64,000 bases of DNA from Oryzisolibacter propanilivorax (GTDB lineage Bacteria; Pseudomonadota; Gammaproteobacteria; Burkholderiales; Burkholderiaceae_C). The stretch covers positions 411,772-475,771 of the forward strand of contig NZ_FNHP01000003.1 of the NCBI RefSeq assembly GCF_900103645.1. Direction: 5' to 3'. Shown here in pieces: positions 17,462-27,584 of this stretch (its first letter is position 1; each line of letters begins with the position of its first letter). Below the pieces are notes generated by a model. The model saw nothing but the letters and a program-made list of their open reading frames with translations, did no database searches and was not told the DNA's origin. Both the position numbers and the translations under genes were made by a program.

Positions 17462-19234
17462 ATGAACAAGCTGACCTTCAAGGCCAAGATCTGGCTGATG
17501 CTGGCTACCGCGCTGGCGGCGCTGGTGCTGCTGGCCACCCTGGCGCTGGTGCAGCAGCGCCAGCTGATCGTGCAGGCGCGCCAGGACACCCTCGCGACCG
17601 CCGTGCAATCGGCGTACAGCATCGTCATGGCCTACAAGGCACGTGCCGACAGCGGCGCCATGCCGTTGGCCGAGGCACAGGCCGCCGCGCGCGAGGCCGT
17701 GCGTCTGTCGCGCTACGGCGGCGCCGACGGGCGCAGCGAATACTTCTACATCTGGACCCTGGACAGCCGCGGCGTGATGCACCCGATCAAGCCCGAGTGG
17801 GAGGGGCAGGACATGGCCGGCAAGCTCAAGGATGGCACCGGCCAGGACCTGCTGCGCCAGATCTCCGACGCGCTGGCCGCCAGCCGCGACGGCCGTGCCT
17901 TCGTCTCGGCGATGTTCCCGCGCCCGGGGCAGCAGGCGCTGGTGCCCAAGCTGCAGTACGCGGCGCGCGTGGACGGCTGGAACTGGTTCGTCGGCTCGGG
18001 CCTGTACATGGACGACGTGGACGCCGCCGTGCGCCAGGCGCTGCTCAAGGATCTGGCGCTGGTGGCCGTGCTGGTGCTGCTGGTGGCGGCCGTGGGCTGG
18101 GCGGTGCTGCGCTCGGTGCTGCGCCAGATCGGCGGCGACCCGGCGCAGGCGCTGACCGTCATGGCCGAGGTGGCGCAGGGCCGGCTGCACGCCAGCATCC
18201 CGCCGGCGCCGGCCGGTTCGGTGCTGGACGGGCTGGCGCAGATGGTGGCGGCGCTGCGCCGCCTGGTGGCCGAGGTGCGCTCGGCCTCGGACAGCATCGC
18301 CACCGCAGCCTCCGAGATCGCCCAGGGCAACAACGACTTGGCGCACCGCACCGAGGACACCGCCAGCAACCTGCAGGCCACGGCCAGCAGCATGGCGCAA
18401 CTCAGCGGTACCGTGCGCCAGACCTCGGACTCGGCGCAGACCGCCAACCAGCTGACCGGATCGGCCGCACAGGTGGCTGCGCGCGGCGGCGAAGTGGTGC
18501 AGCAGGTGGTGCAGACCATGCACGAGATCAACGCCGGCAGCACCCGCATCAGCGACATCACCGGCGTGATCGACTCCATCGCCTTCCAGACCAATATCCT
18601 GGCGCTGAACGCGGCCGTCGAGGCGGCGCGCGCCGGCGACTCCGGCCGCGGCTTCGCGGTGGTGGCCGGCGAGGTGCGGCAGCTGGCGCAGCGCTCGGCC
18701 GCGGCGGCCAAGGAGATCAAGACGCTGATCCAGGAATCGGTGGCCCGGGTCGAGGACGGCACGCGCTTGGTGGGCAGCGCCGGCAGCACCATGGGCGAGA
18801 TCGTCGGCAGCGTGCAGCGCGTCTCGGACATCATCGGCGAGATCGGCGCCGCCACGGCCGAGCAGAGCCAGGGCATCGTGCAGGTCAGCACGGCGATGAA
18901 CCAGTTGGACCAGATGACGCAGCAGAACTCGGCGCTGGTGGAGGAGTCCACCGCCGCCGCCGAGAGCCTGCGCGAGCAGGCCCTCAAACTGACCGAGGTG
19001 GTGGCGCTGTTCCGTCTGCATGAAGGCGCAGGCACCGTCCCTGCGCCGCGCGTGCAGCCGGCGGCGCCCCAGACCCGCCCCGCCGCGCCGGCACCCGCTA
19101 CCCGGCCCACGCCGGCACGCATGGCGGCCCCCGCCAGCGGCGCCAAACCCGCACCGGCACGGGCGCCAGCCCTGGCGGCCACCGCTCCGAAAGCCATGGC
19201 CAGCACGGCCGAGGATGACTGGGAGTCGTTCTGA
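17462..19234 (+). CDS. Methyl-accepting chemotaxis protein with single Cache sensor domain
   Basis: This 590-aa receptor has TM1 at about residues 10-32, a periplasmic single-Cache domain (with [22 protein letters not shown] and [12 protein letters not shown]), TM2 around 190-212, a HAMP region and a long helical signalling hairpin with the tip [15 protein letters not shown]. After an Ala/Pro-rich linker it ends in DDWESF, resembling the NWETF-type pentapeptide that tethers CheR/CheB. It would detect small organic acids or similar ligands and signal to CheA/CheW, which are not in the window. The gene is inserted, in opposite orientation, between ftsZ and lpxC. Confidence 0.93.
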   Translation: MNKLTFKAKIWLMLATALAALVLLATLALVQQRQLIVQARQDTLATAVQSAYSIVMAYKARADSGAMPLAEAQAAAREAVRLSRYGGADGRSEYFYIWTLDSRGVMHPIKPEWEGQDMAGKLKDGTGQDLLRQISDALAASRDGRAFVSAMFPRPGQQALVPKLQYAARVDGWNWFVGSGLYMDDVDAAVRQALLKDLALVAVLVLLVAAVGWAVLRSVLRQIGGDPAQALTVMAEVAQGRLHASIPPAPAGSVLDGLAQMVAALRRLVAEVRSASDSIATAASEIAQGNNDLAHRTEDTASNLQATASSMAQLSGTVRQTSDSAQTANQLTGSAAQVAARGGEVVQQVVQTMHEINAGSTRISDITGVIDSIAFQTNILALNAAVEAARAGDSGRGFAVVAGEVRQLAQRSAAAAKEIKTLIQESVARVEDGTRLVGSAGSTMGEIVGSVQRVSDIIGEIGAATAEQSQGIVQVSTAMNQLDQMTQQNSALVEESTAAAESLREQALKLTEVVALFRLHEGAGTVPAPRVQPAAPQTRPAAPAPATRPTPARMAAPASGAKPAPARAPALAATAPKAMASTAEDDWESF

Positions 19235-19269
19235 CGCGGCTGCGGCGCGCCGCGTGGCGCACCCATGAC

Positions 19270-19303
19270 AAAACCCCGCCGGCTTGCGCCGGCGGGGTTT
19301 TTT
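19270..19303. terminator. Bidirectional intrinsic terminator between chemoreceptor gene and ftsZ
   Basis: AAAACCCCGCCGGC (19270-19283) pairs perfectly with GCCGGCGGGGTTTT (19288-19301) around TTGC, followed by further T. It can terminate both converging transcripts. Confidence 0.85.
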
Positions 19304-19335
19304 CTTGCGGCCGGTGTGGTGCCCGGCGCGCCCTT

Positions 19336-20547
19336 TCAGTCCGCCTGCTTGCGCAGGAAGGCCGGGATGTCCAGTTCGTCCATGCCGCCCGAGGACAGCG
19401 CGTCCACCCGCGCCGTGGCCTGCGAGCGGTTGTTGCGCCAGACGCTGGGCACGGCCATGTTGCCGTAGTCGGTGCCGGGCACGCCGCCGGCCACCGCCGT
19501 GCCGGCGCCGGGCATGGTGTAGGCGACGTTGTCGGTGCCGGTGCGCAGGCTGCCCTGCACCACCTGCATGGATTGGCGCCGGGCGGCGGCGCGCGTCAGG
19601 CCGGTGGCGATCACGGTGACGCGGATCGCGTCGTCCAGCGACTCGTCGTAGGCAGCACCGAAGATGACGTGCGCGTCCTGCGAGGCGTAGGCGTTGATGG
19701 TGGTCATGGCCAAGCGCGACTCGGCCAGCTTCAGGCTGCCCTTGGCGGCCGTCACCAGCACCAGCACGCCCTTGGCGCCCGACAGGTCGATGCCCTCCAG
19801 CAGCGGGCAGGCAATCGCCTGCTCGGCGGCGATGCGCGCGCGGTCCGGTCCGGTGGCGGTGGCTGTGCCCATCATGGCGCGGCCGGGCTCGCCCATCACC
19901 GTGCGCACGTCCTCGAAGTCGACGTTGACCTGGCCGTACTCGTTGATGATCTCGGCGATGCCGCCCACGGCGTTCTTCAGCACGTCGTTGGCGTGGGAGA
20001 AGGCTTCCTCCTGGCCGATGTCGTCGCCCAGCACCTCCAGCAGCTTCTCGTTGAGCACCACGATCAGCGAATCGACGTTGGCCTCCAGCTCGGCCAGCCC
20101 CTCTTCGGCGTTCTTCATCTTGCGCGGGCCTTCCCAGTCGAACGGCTTGGTGACCACGCCGACGGTCAGGATGCCCATCTCCTTGGCCACGCGCGCGATC
20201 ACCGGTGCGGCGCCGGTGCCCGTGCCGCCGCCCATGCCAGCGGTGATGAACAGCATGTTGGCGCCGGCGATCGCCTGGCGGATGTCCTCCTCGGCCTGGC
20301 CGGCGGCTTCGCGGGCGCGCTCGGGCTTGTTGCCCGCGCCCAGGCCGTTGTGGCCCAGCTGGATGGTGCGGTGCGCCGAACTGCGCAGCAGCTGCTGCGC
20401 GTCGGTATTAGCGCTGATGAACTCCACGCCTTGCACGCTGCGGGCGATCATGTGCTCGACGGCATTGCCCCCGCCGCCGCCAACGCCGATCACCTTGATG
20501 TGCGTACCCTGGTGGAACTCTTCGGACTCGATCATTTCGATGGGCAT
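19336..20547 (-). CDS. ftsZ: Cell division GTPase FtsZ
   Basis: This 403-aa tubulin homologue polymerises into the division ring. The GTP-binding tubulin signature GGGTGTGAAP and the N-terminal GVGGGGGNAV loop are intact. After an Ala-rich linker the C-terminal peptide DIPAFLRKQAD matches the conserved tail that binds FtsA and ZipA. About 150 bp separate it from ftsA; no clear internal promoter was identified. Confidence 0.98.
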   Translation of the reverse strand: MPIEMIESEEFHQGTHIKVIGVGGGGGNAVEHMIARSVQGVEFISANTDAQQLLRSSAHRTIQLGHNGLGAGNKPERAREAAGQAEEDIRQAIAGANMLFITAGMGGGTGTGAAPVIARVAKEMGILTVGVVTKPFDWEGPRKMKNAEEGLAELEANVDSLIVVLNEKLLEVLGDDIGQEEAFSHANDVLKNAVGGIAEIINEYGQVNVDFEDVRTVMGEPGRAMMGTATATGPDRARIAAEQAIACPLLEGIDLSGAKGVLVLVTAAKGSLKLAESRLAMTTINAYASQDAHVIFGAAYDESLDDAIRVTVIATGLTRAAARRQSMQVVQGSLRTGTDNVAYTMPGAGTAVAGGVPGTDYGNMAVPSVWRNNRSQATARVDALSSGGMDELDIPAFLRKQAD

Positions 20548-20697
20548 GTGCTGGGCTCCTGTAACTGTCGTGAACTATGGACTGGCCGTAAAAAGACTGT
20601 CAATGGCTGATGAGGGTGAACGATGCTGCGTGGCCCCGCCGGGTGCGGGCCAGCAGGGCGCCAGCGGCCGCGTTTTCGGTGTCGCAGGAAGTGCATG

Positions 20698-21927
20698 TCA
20701 GAAGTTCCCCACGATGAAATCCTTGAAGCGGCCGAAGGCGGTCTTGACCGAGCCGCTCTTGGCCGCGACCTTGAAGCCGCGCAGACGCGCCAGGCGCGCC
20801 TCTTCCAGCAGCCCCATGACGGTGGCCGCGCGCGGCTGGGCGATCATGTCGGCCAGCGCGCCGGAATACTTGGGCATGCCGCGGCGCACCGGCTTGAGGA
20901 AGATGTCCTCGCCCAGCTCGACCATGCCGGGCATCACCGCGCTGCCGCCGGTGAGCACGATGCCCGAGGACAGCACCTCCTCGTAGCCGGATTCGCGGAT
21001 GACCTGCTGTACCAGCGAGAAGATTTCCTCCACGCGCGGCTCGATCACGCCGGCCAGCGCCTGGCGCGAGAGCATGCGCGGGCTGCGGTCGCCCAGGCCG
21101 GGCACCTCGACCTGCGCCTCGGGGTCGGCCAGCAGCTGCTTGGCGTAGCCGTTTTCGACCTTGATGTCCTCGGCGTCCTTGGTCGGGGTGCGCAGCGCCA
21201 TGGCGATGTCGCTGGTGATCAGGTCGCCAGCGATCGGGATCACCGCGGTGTGCCGGATCGCGCCGCCGGTGAACACCGCCACGTCGGTGGTGCCGGCGCC
21301 GATGTCCACCAGCGCCACGCCCAGTTCACGCTCGTCATCGGTCAGCACCGCATGGCTGGAGGCCAGCGGGTTGAGCATCAGCTGCTCGACCTCCAGGCCG
21401 CAGCGGCGCACGCACTTGATGATGTTCTCGGCCGCGCTTTGCGCCCCCGTCACGATGTGGATGTTGGCTTCCAGCCGGATGCCGCTCATGCCGATCGGCT
21501 CGCGCACGTCCTGCCCGTCGATCACGAACTCCTGCGGCTCGACCAGCAAGAGCCGCTGGTCGCTGGAGATGTTGATCGCCTTGGCGGTCTCGACCACCCG
21601 CGCCACGTCGGTGGCGGTGACCTCGCGGTCCTTGATGGCCACCATGCCGCGTGAGTTGCGCCCGCGGATGTGGCTGCCGGTGATGCCGGTGTACACGCGC
21701 TGGATCTTGCAGTCGGCCATCAGCTCGGCCTCCTTCAATGCCTGCTGGATGCTCTGCACCGTGGCGTCGATGTTGACCACCACGCCGCGCTTGAGGCCGT
21801 TGCCCGGTGCCACACCCAAGCCGGCCAGCTTCAGCTCGCCGTTGCCCATGACCTCGGCCACCACCGCCATGACCTTGGCCGTGCCGATGTCCAGCCCCAC
21901 CACGACGTCCTTGTATTCCCTTGCCAT
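20698..21927 (-). CDS. ftsA: Cell division protein FtsA
   Basis: This 409-aa actin-like ATPase tethers FtsZ to the membrane. It begins with VVVGLDIGTAKV (phosphate-1 motif), has VDIGAGTTDVAVF as phosphate-2, and ends in an amphipathic membrane-targeting helix containing FGRFKDFIVGNF. It starts 15 bp after ftsQ. Confidence 0.97.
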   Translation of the reverse strand: MAREYKDVVVGLDIGTAKVMAVVAEVMGNGELKLAGLGVAPGNGLKRGVVVNIDATVQSIQQALKEAELMADCKIQRVYTGITGSHIRGRNSRGMVAIKDREVTATDVARVVETAKAINISSDQRLLLVEPQEFVIDGQDVREPIGMSGIRLEANIHIVTGAQSAAENIIKCVRRCGLEVEQLMLNPLASSHAVLTDDERELGVALVDIGAGTTDVAVFTGGAIRHTAVIPIAGDLITSDIAMALRTPTKDAEDIKVENGYAKQLLADPEAQVEVPGLGDRSPRMLSRQALAGVIEPRVEEIFSLVQQVIRESGYEEVLSSGIVLTGGSAVMPGMVELGEDIFLKPVRRGMPKYSGALADMIAQPRAATVMGLLEEARLARLRGFKVAAKSGSVKTAFGRFKDFIVGNF

Positions 21928-21942
21928 CGCTTGTTTCCGCCC

Positions 21943-22815
21943 TCAATGGTTCTGTGTGGCGCGGCGCGCCGCCGCGCTCGCCGGTGCCGTGCGCGGCGCG
22001 GCGCGCCCGGCCTTGTTGTTGTGTCTGGCCGCTTCCTCGGCGCTCACCGTGGTCACGCCGCGCAGGCGCAGCGCGTAGCCGCCGGAATGGCGCAGGTCGG
22101 CGTATTCCAGCGCCGCGGCGCTGCGCCCGCCCTGCTGCTGCGCGACCTGCGGCAAGGTGGTGACCAGGCGGCGAACGCGCCGCAGCACCTCGTCCTGCGC
22201 GCCGCCGCCCAGCTCCAGCAGCGCGCCGCTGTCCAGCAGCACGCGCCAGCCGCCGTGCGGGGTGAGCGTCAGGGTATCCAGCGGTGTGCCCAGCGGGGCC
22301 AGCAGCGGCACCAGCAGCTGCGCCATGCGCAGCATCTCCGGGGCGCGCTCGGGCGTGCCGATCAGGCGCGGCAGGCCGTTGTCGTCCAGCTCGTCGGACT
22401 CGGCCTCGAAGACCTCGCCGAAACGGTCCACCAGCATGCCGCTGCCCTCGGCGCCCCAGTGCGCCGCGGCCTGGTGTTCCTGCAGCAGCACGCGCAGGCC
22501 GCTGGGGAACTCACGCCGCACCTGCGCGCTGCGCACCCAGGGCACCTGCTCGAACGCGCGGCGCGCGGCCTGCAGGTCCAGCGTCAGGAAGTTGCCGGCC
22601 AGCTGCGGCGCCACGTTGGCACGCAGGCTCAACGGGCTGGTGTGCGCCAGGTCGCCCTCGACCACGATGCGCGCCACGGCAAAGGCCGGCAGGCGCAGCA
22701 GCCAGTGGCCACCCGCCCACAGCACGGCCAGCGCCACGCCGATGAACAGCACCGTGGCGGTACCGTTCATCAGGCGCACGTCCAGCGGTGCGGGCAGCGT
22801 GGCGGCGGCGTTCAT
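21943..22815 (-). CDS. ftsQ: Cell division protein FtsQ
   Basis: This 290-aa single-pass membrane protein has a TM helix at about residues 19-40, then a POTRA domain ([16 protein letters not shown]...) and the FtsQ/DivIB beta domain. It links FtsB/FtsL to the divisome. The Ala/Arg-rich tail of about 25 residues is low complexity. Its ATG overlaps the ddl stop codon (ATGA). Confidence 0.93.
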   Translation of the reverse strand: MNAAATLPAPLDVRLMNGTATVLFIGVALAVLWAGGHWLLRLPAFAVARIVVEGDLAHTSPLSLRANVAPQLAGNFLTLDLQAARRAFEQVPWVRSAQVRREFPSGLRVLLQEHQAAAHWGAEGSGMLVDRFGEVFEAESDELDDNGLPRLIGTPERAPEMLRMAQLLVPLLAPLGTPLDTLTLTPHGGWRVLLDSGALLELGGGAQDEVLRRVRRLVTTLPQVAQQQGGRSAAALEYADLRHSGGYALRLRGVTTVSAEEAARHNNKAGRAAPRTAPASAAARRATQNH

Positions 22816-23810
22816 GGCGTGACGCGCTCCTGCGCAGCGCCGCTGCGGCCCTGCAGCGCGTCCAGCGACGCGCCGGCCAGGATGCGCAGGCACAGGTCCT
22901 CGTAGCCGATACCCGCCGCACGCGCGGCCATGGGCACCAGCGAGTGGCCGGTCATGCCGGGCGAGGTGTTGATCTCCAGCAGGAAGGGCTGGCGGTCGCC
23001 TTTGCGCACCATGATGTCGGCGCGCGCCCAGCCGCGGCAGCCCAGCGTGCGGAAGGATTGCACCGCCAGCGCGCGGAGGCGCGCCTCCTCGGCCTCGGGC
23101 AGGCCGCTCGGGCAGTGGTACTGGGTGGCGTCGGTGAAGTACTTGTTCTGGTAGTCGTAGTTGCCGTCCGGCGCCTCGATGCGGATCAGCGGCAGTGCCT
23201 CGGCACCCGCGCCCTGGCCGAGCACCGGGCAGGTGGTCTCGTCGCCGTCGATGAACTGCTCGCACAGCACCTCGGGGTCCAGGCGCGCGGCCAGCAGGTA
23301 GGCCTGCTCGCACTGGCCGATGGAGGTCACCTTGGTCAGGCCCAGTGTCGAGCCCTCGCGCGAGGGCTTGACGATCATCGGCGCGCCCAGCTCCCGGAAG
23401 GCGCGCGCGGTCTCGTCGGCGCTGGCCACCAGGCGCCAGTCGGGCGTGGGCAGCCCTTCGAAGCGCCAGATGCGCTTGGTCATGATTTTGTCCATGGCGA
23501 TGCTGGAGGCCATCACCCCGGGGCCGGTGTAGGGAATGCCCAGCAGCTCCAGCGCGCCCTGCACCGTGCCGTCCTCGCCGTGGCGCCCGTGCAGCGCGAT
23601 GAAGCAGCGCGCGTAGCCATGCTTTTTCAGCTCGCCCAGGTCGGCCTGCGCCGGGTCGAAGGCGTGCGCGTCCACGCCGCGCGAGCGCAGCGCATTCAGC
23701 ACCCCGCCGCCGGACATCAGCGACACCTCGCGCTCGTTGGAGGTGCCGCCCATCAGCACCGCCACCTTGCCCAGGCCGGCGCTGTCGATTTTTGGATCAA
23801 AAGAGCTCAT
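22812..23810 (-). CDS. ddl: D-alanine--D-alanine ligase
   Basis: This 332-aa ATP-grasp ligase makes the D-Ala-D-Ala dipeptide for peptidoglycan. It has the N-terminal [29 protein letters not shown], and the active-site segments [10 protein letters not shown] and [12 protein letters not shown]. The start at 23810 overlaps the murC stop codon; longer in-frame starts would run into murC and lack homology. It corresponds to DdlB by position in the cluster. Confidence 0.96.
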   Translation of the reverse strand: MSSFDPKIDSAGLGKVAVLMGGTSNEREVSLMSGGGVLNALRSRGVDAHAFDPAQADLGELKKHGYARCFIALHGRHGEDGTVQGALELLGIPYTGPGVMASSIAMDKIMTKRIWRFEGLPTPDWRLVASADETARAFRELGAPMIVKPSREGSTLGLTKVTSIGQCEQAYLLAARLDPEVLCEQFIDGDETTCPVLGQGAGAEALPLIRIEAPDGNYDYQNKYFTDATQYHCPSGLPEAEEARLRALAVQSFRTLGCRGWARADIMVRKGDRQPFLLEINTSPGMTGHSLVPMAARAAGIGYEDLCLRILAGASLDALQGRSGAAQERVTP

Positions 23811-25243
23811 CGCCCATCTCCCATCACGGCTTCGCGCTCCTTTTGTTGTAGCAATTGTGCCAGCTGGCCGGCCACCGCGCCGATCGAGCCGGCGCCCATG
23901 CACAGCACCACGTCGCCATCCCGGGCCAGCTGTGCCAGGCGCGCCGGCAGCTGCCGCACGTCGGGCACCAGCAGCGGCTGCAGCCGCCCCGCCCGGTCCA
24001 CCGCCTGCGCCAGTGCCGCGCCGTCGGCGCCGGCCAGCGGCGCCTCGCCGGCGGCGTAGACCTCGGTCAGCACCAGCGCGTCGGCCTGGCCCAGCACCTG
24101 CACGAAGTCGTCGAAGCAGTCGCGCGTGCGGCTGTAGCGGTGCGGCTGGAAGGCCAGCACGATGCGCCGTCCGGGCCAGGCGCCGCGCGCGGCGGCCAGC
24201 GTGGCGGCCAGCTCGACCGGGTGGTGGCCGTAGTCCTCGATCAGCGTGAACTGCCCGCCGCCGGCCGCCGGCAGCTCGCCATGGCCCTGGAAGCGCCGGC
24301 CCACGCCGCTGAAGCCGGCCAGCGCGCGCAGCAGCGCCGCGTCGGGCACCTCCAGCTCGGCGGCGATGGCAATCGCCGCCAAGGCGTTGCGCACGTTGTG
24401 CACGCCGGGCAGGTTCAGCACCACGGACAGCGTCGGCAGGGTTTCGCCGGCGACTTCGCGCTGCACGGAAAAGTGCATCTGCGTGCCGACGGCGCGCACG
24501 TCCAGCGCGCGCACCTGCGCGTCCTCGGCCAGGCCGTAGCGCGTTACCGGCCGCTGCAGGCGCGGCAGGATGGCGCGCGCCGCCGGGTCATCGACGCAGA
24601 CGATGGCACGGCCATAGAAGGGCATGCGGTGCAGGAACTCGACGAAGGCCTGCTCCAGCCGGGCGAAGTCGTGGCCGTAGGTCTCCATGTGGTCGGCGTC
24701 GATGTTGGTCACCACTGCCATCACCGGCAGCAGGTTCAGGAACGACGCATCGGACTCGTCGGCCTCGACCACGATGAACTCGCCGCTGCCCAGCCGGGCG
24801 TTGCTGCCGGCGCTGTTCAGGCGCCCGCCGATGACGTAGGTCGGGTCCAGCCCGCCCTCGGCCAGGATGCTGGCCACCAGGCTGGTGGTGGTGGTCTTGC
24901 CGTGCGCGCCGGCGATGGCGATACCGCGCTTGATGCGCATCAGTTCGGCCAGCATCAGCGCGCGCGGCACCACCGGGATGCCGGCGGCGCGTGCGGCCCG
25001 CACCTCGGGGTTGTCCGGCTGCACGGCGGTCGAGGTGACCACCGCGTCGGCGCCATCGATGTGCGCCGCCGCGTGGCCGACATGCGTGGCGATGCCCAGC
25101 GCGGCCAGGCGCTGCAGCGCCGCGCTGTCCGCCAGGTCGGAGCCGGAGACGCGGTAGCCCAGGTTGTGCAGCACCTCGGCGATGCCGCACATGCCCGAGC
25201 CGCCGATGCCGACGAAGTGGATGTGACGGATGGCGTGTTTCAT
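23807..25243 (-). CDS. murC: UDP-N-acetylmuramate--L-alanine ligase MurC
   Basis: This 478-aa Mur ligase adds L-Ala to UDP-MurNAc. It has the N-terminal dinucleotide-like loop [15 protein letters not shown], the ATP-binding loop GAHGKTTTT, and the C-terminal-domain segment EDYGHHPVE specific to MurC. It overlaps murG upstream and ddl downstream by 4 bp each. Confidence 0.97.
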   Translation of the reverse strand: MKHAIRHIHFVGIGGSGMCGIAEVLHNLGYRVSGSDLADSAALQRLAALGIATHVGHAAAHIDGADAVVTSTAVQPDNPEVRAARAAGIPVVPRALMLAELMRIKRGIAIAGAHGKTTTTSLVASILAEGGLDPTYVIGGRLNSAGSNARLGSGEFIVVEADESDASFLNLLPVMAVVTNIDADHMETYGHDFARLEQAFVEFLHRMPFYGRAIVCVDDPAARAILPRLQRPVTRYGLAEDAQVRALDVRAVGTQMHFSVQREVAGETLPTLSVVLNLPGVHNVRNALAAIAIAAELEVPDAALLRALAGFSGVGRRFQGHGELPAAGGGQFTLIEDYGHHPVELAATLAAARGAWPGRRIVLAFQPHRYSRTRDCFDDFVQVLGQADALVLTEVYAAGEAPLAGADGAALAQAVDRAGRLQPLLVPDVRQLPARLAQLARDGDVVLCMGAGSIGAVAGQLAQLLQQKEREAVMGDGR

Positions 25244-26313
25244 TGCGCGGCTAATTCCTCGCAGGCCATGGCCACCTCACGGGCGGCCTGGGTCTTTTGC
25301 ATGTTCTTGGCCTTCAGCCCATGTTCCACCAGGGCCTCTCGCTTCACATTCAATAGCAGACCGGCCAGCCAGGCGGGCGTCAGCTGGTCCTGCGGCACCA
25401 GCCAGCCGGCGCCGGCGTCGGTCAGGAAGCGGGCGTTGTGCGTCTGGTGGTCGTCCACCGCGAACGGGAACGGCACGAACACCGCCGCCGCGCCCACGGC
25501 GGCGATCTCGGTCACGGTGCTGGCGCCGGCGCGGCAGACGATCAGGTCAGCATCGGCATAGGCGGCGGCGGTGTCGTCGATGAAGGGTGTCAGCTCGGCC
25601 TGCACGCCAGCGGCCTGGTAGTTGGCGCGCAAGGCGTCGATCTGCGCGGCGCCGCTCTGGTGCAGCACCTGCGGGCGCTGGCTTTCAGGCAGCAGCGCCA
25701 GCGCCTGCGGCACGATCTCGTTGAGCGCGCGCGCGCCCAGGCTGCCGCCGACGACCAGCAGCCGCAGAGGCCCGCTGCGCCCGGCGAAGCGCTCGGCTGG
25801 CCCGGGCTGCTGCAAGAAGGCGGCGCGCAGCGGGTTGCCGACCCACTGCGTCCGGCGCCCGGCCAGCACGCCGGGAAACGCCGTGAAAACGCGCGAGGCG
25901 ACCAGCGACAGCAGGCGGTTGGCCATCCCCGGCACCGAGTTCTGCTCGTGCAGCACCAGCGGGCGGCCGCTGGCGGCGGCGACCAGCCCGCCGGGGAAGG
26001 TGACGTAGCCGCCCAGCCCGACCACTACGTCCGGACGCACGCGGCGCAGCACGCTCCACGCCTGGGCGAAGGCGCGCAGCAGCCGCACCGGCAGCAGCGC
26101 CAGCGTCAGCAGCCCCTTGCCGCGCACGCCGGAGAAATCGATGGCCTCGAAGATGAAGCCGTGCGGCGGCACGATGCGCGATTCCATGCTGCCGGGCGTG
26201 CCCAGCCAGTGCACGCGCCAGCCGCGCGCGCGCAGCTCCTCGGCCACGGCCAGGCCGGGGAAGATATGGCCGCCGGTGCCGCCGGCCATGATGAGCGCGG
26301 TCTTACCGGTCAC
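25240..26313 (-). CDS. murG: UDP-N-acetylglucosamine--undecaprenyl-pyrophosphoryl-MurNAc-pentapeptide transferase MurG
   Basis: This 357-aa membrane-associated glycosyltransferase converts lipid I to lipid II. It has [19 protein letters not shown] at the N-terminus and the GGSLGA and [13 protein letters not shown] motifs of the family. The start codon is GTG at 26313, overlapping the ftsW stop codon (GTGA). The last 35 residues are encoded by lower-GC DNA (25290-25351) that vaguely resembles the dispersed repeat. Confidence 0.96.
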   Translation of the reverse strand: MTGKTALIMAGGTGGHIFPGLAVAEELRARGWRVHWLGTPGSMESRIVPPHGFIFEAIDFSGVRGKGLLTLALLPVRLLRAFAQAWSVLRRVRPDVVVGLGGYVTFPGGLVAAASGRPLVLHEQNSVPGMANRLLSLVASRVFTAFPGVLAGRRTQWVGNPLRAAFLQQPGPAERFAGRSGPLRLLVVGGSLGARALNEIVPQALALLPESQRPQVLHQSGAAQIDALRANYQAAGVQAELTPFIDDTAAAYADADLIVCRAGASTVTEIAAVGAAAVFVPFPFAVDDHQTHNARFLTDAGAGWLVPQDQLTPAWLAGLLLNVKREALVEHGLKAKNMQKTQAAREVAMACEELAAQ

Positions 26314-27584
26314 GGGCGGCCTCCCCTCATCAACAACTTATTCTCGTAGTCGACGCGCAGCACCACCGCGAGGGCCACCAGGTTCATCAGGATGGCCGAG
26401 CCGCCGAAGCTCATCAGCGGCAGCGTCAGGCCCTTGGTCGGCAGCGCGCCCAGGTTCACGCCCATGTTGATGAACGCCTGGAAGCCGATCCACATAGCCA
26501 CGCCCTGCGCCACCAGGCCAGAGAACACCCGGTCCAGCGCGATCGCCTGGCGGCCGATCTGCATGATGCGGCGCGTCAGCCACAGGAAGGCCAGGATCAG
26601 CACCAGCACGCCGACCAGGCCGAATTCCTCGCCGATCACGGCCAGCAGGAAGTCGGTGTGCGCCTCGGGCAGCCAGTGCAGCTTTTCCACGCTGCCCCCG
26701 AGGCCGACGCCGAAAATCTCGCCGCGCCCGATGGCGATCAGCGCGTGCGACAGCTGGTAGCCCTTGCCCAGCGCGTGCGCCTCGGAAAACGGGTCGAGGT
26801 AGGCAAAGATGCGTTCGCGCCGCCAGGGCGAGAGCCAGACCATGGCGGCGAAGGCCAGCACCAGCACGGCGGCGATGACAAAGAACATGCGCGCGTTCAC
26901 CCCGCCCAGGAACAGGATGCCCATGGCGATCACGGCGATCACCATGAACGCGCCCATGTCGGGCTCGGCCAGCAGCAGCCCGCCGACGATGGCCACCGCC
27001 AGCCCCATGGGCAACACGGCGCGGAAGAACCGCTCCTTGACCTCCATCTTGCGCACCATGTAGTCGGCCGCGTAGATCAGCACCGCGAACTTGGCCAGCT
27101 CGGACGGCTGGAAGTTCATGATCCCCAGGCTCAGCCAGCGGCGCGCGCCGTTGACCACCGTGCCGACGTGCGGGATCAACACCGCCACCAAGAGCGCCAG
27201 CGACAGCAGGAACAGCCAGCGCGCGCGCCGCTCCCAGATCTTCATCGGCACCTGGAACGCCAGCAGCGCGGCGACGAAGCCGATGCCGATGGCCAGCAGG
27301 TGGCGCACCACGAAGTGCGTCGGCTTGATGGCGCCGAAGCGCGGGTTGTCGGGCATGGCGATCGACGCCGAATAGACCATGACCACGCTGAAGGCCAGCA
27401 GCAACGCCACCATCCAGATCAGCGCCTGGTCGAAGCCCAGCACGTGCGCCGGCGTGGCAGCGGTGCGGCGGTATTCGGTGCCGCCGACGCGCACCGGCAG
27501 CGCGTCCACGCTGTCCGGCTCGCGGCGCGCGGCGAGCTGGCGCAGACGCGCAAGCAGGCCGGGGCGGGCAGCGGCGGCAGTCAT
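26310..27584 (-). CDS. ftsW: Septal peptidoglycan glycosyltransferase FtsW (SEDS)
   Basis: This 424-aa SEDS polymerase works with FtsI at the septum. About ten hydrophobic helices follow a soluble N-terminus of roughly 55 residues. Family segments include [32 protein letters not shown] (with the conserved Asp) and [10 protein letters not shown]. The ATG at 27584 overlaps the murD stop (ATGA); a much longer in-frame extension upstream is a shadow of murD. Confidence 0.96.
   Translation of the reverse strand: MTAAAARPGLLARLRQLAARREPDSVDALPVRVGGTEYRRTAATPAHVLGFDQALIWMVALLLAFSVVMVYSASIAMPDNPRFGAIKPTHFVVRHLLAIGIGFVAALLAFQVPMKIWERRARWLFLLSLALLVAVLIPHVGTVVNGARRWLSLGIMNFQPSELAKFAVLIYAADYMVRKMEVKERFFRAVLPMGLAVAIVGGLLLAEPDMGAFMVIAVIAMGILFLGGVNARMFFVIAAVLVLAFAAMVWLSPWRRERIFAYLDPFSEAHALGKGYQLSHALIAIGRGEIFGVGLGGSVEKLHWLPEAHTDFLLAVIGEEFGLVGVLVLILAFLWLTRRIMQIGRQAIALDRVFSGLVAQGVAMWIGFQAFINMGVNLGALPTKGLTLPLMSFGGSAILMNLVALAVVLRVDYENKLLMRGGRP

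Noticed and set aside
25290..25351. Repeat insertion at the murG 3' end
   Set aside because: The resemblance is weak and the MurG C-terminus has a normal length.
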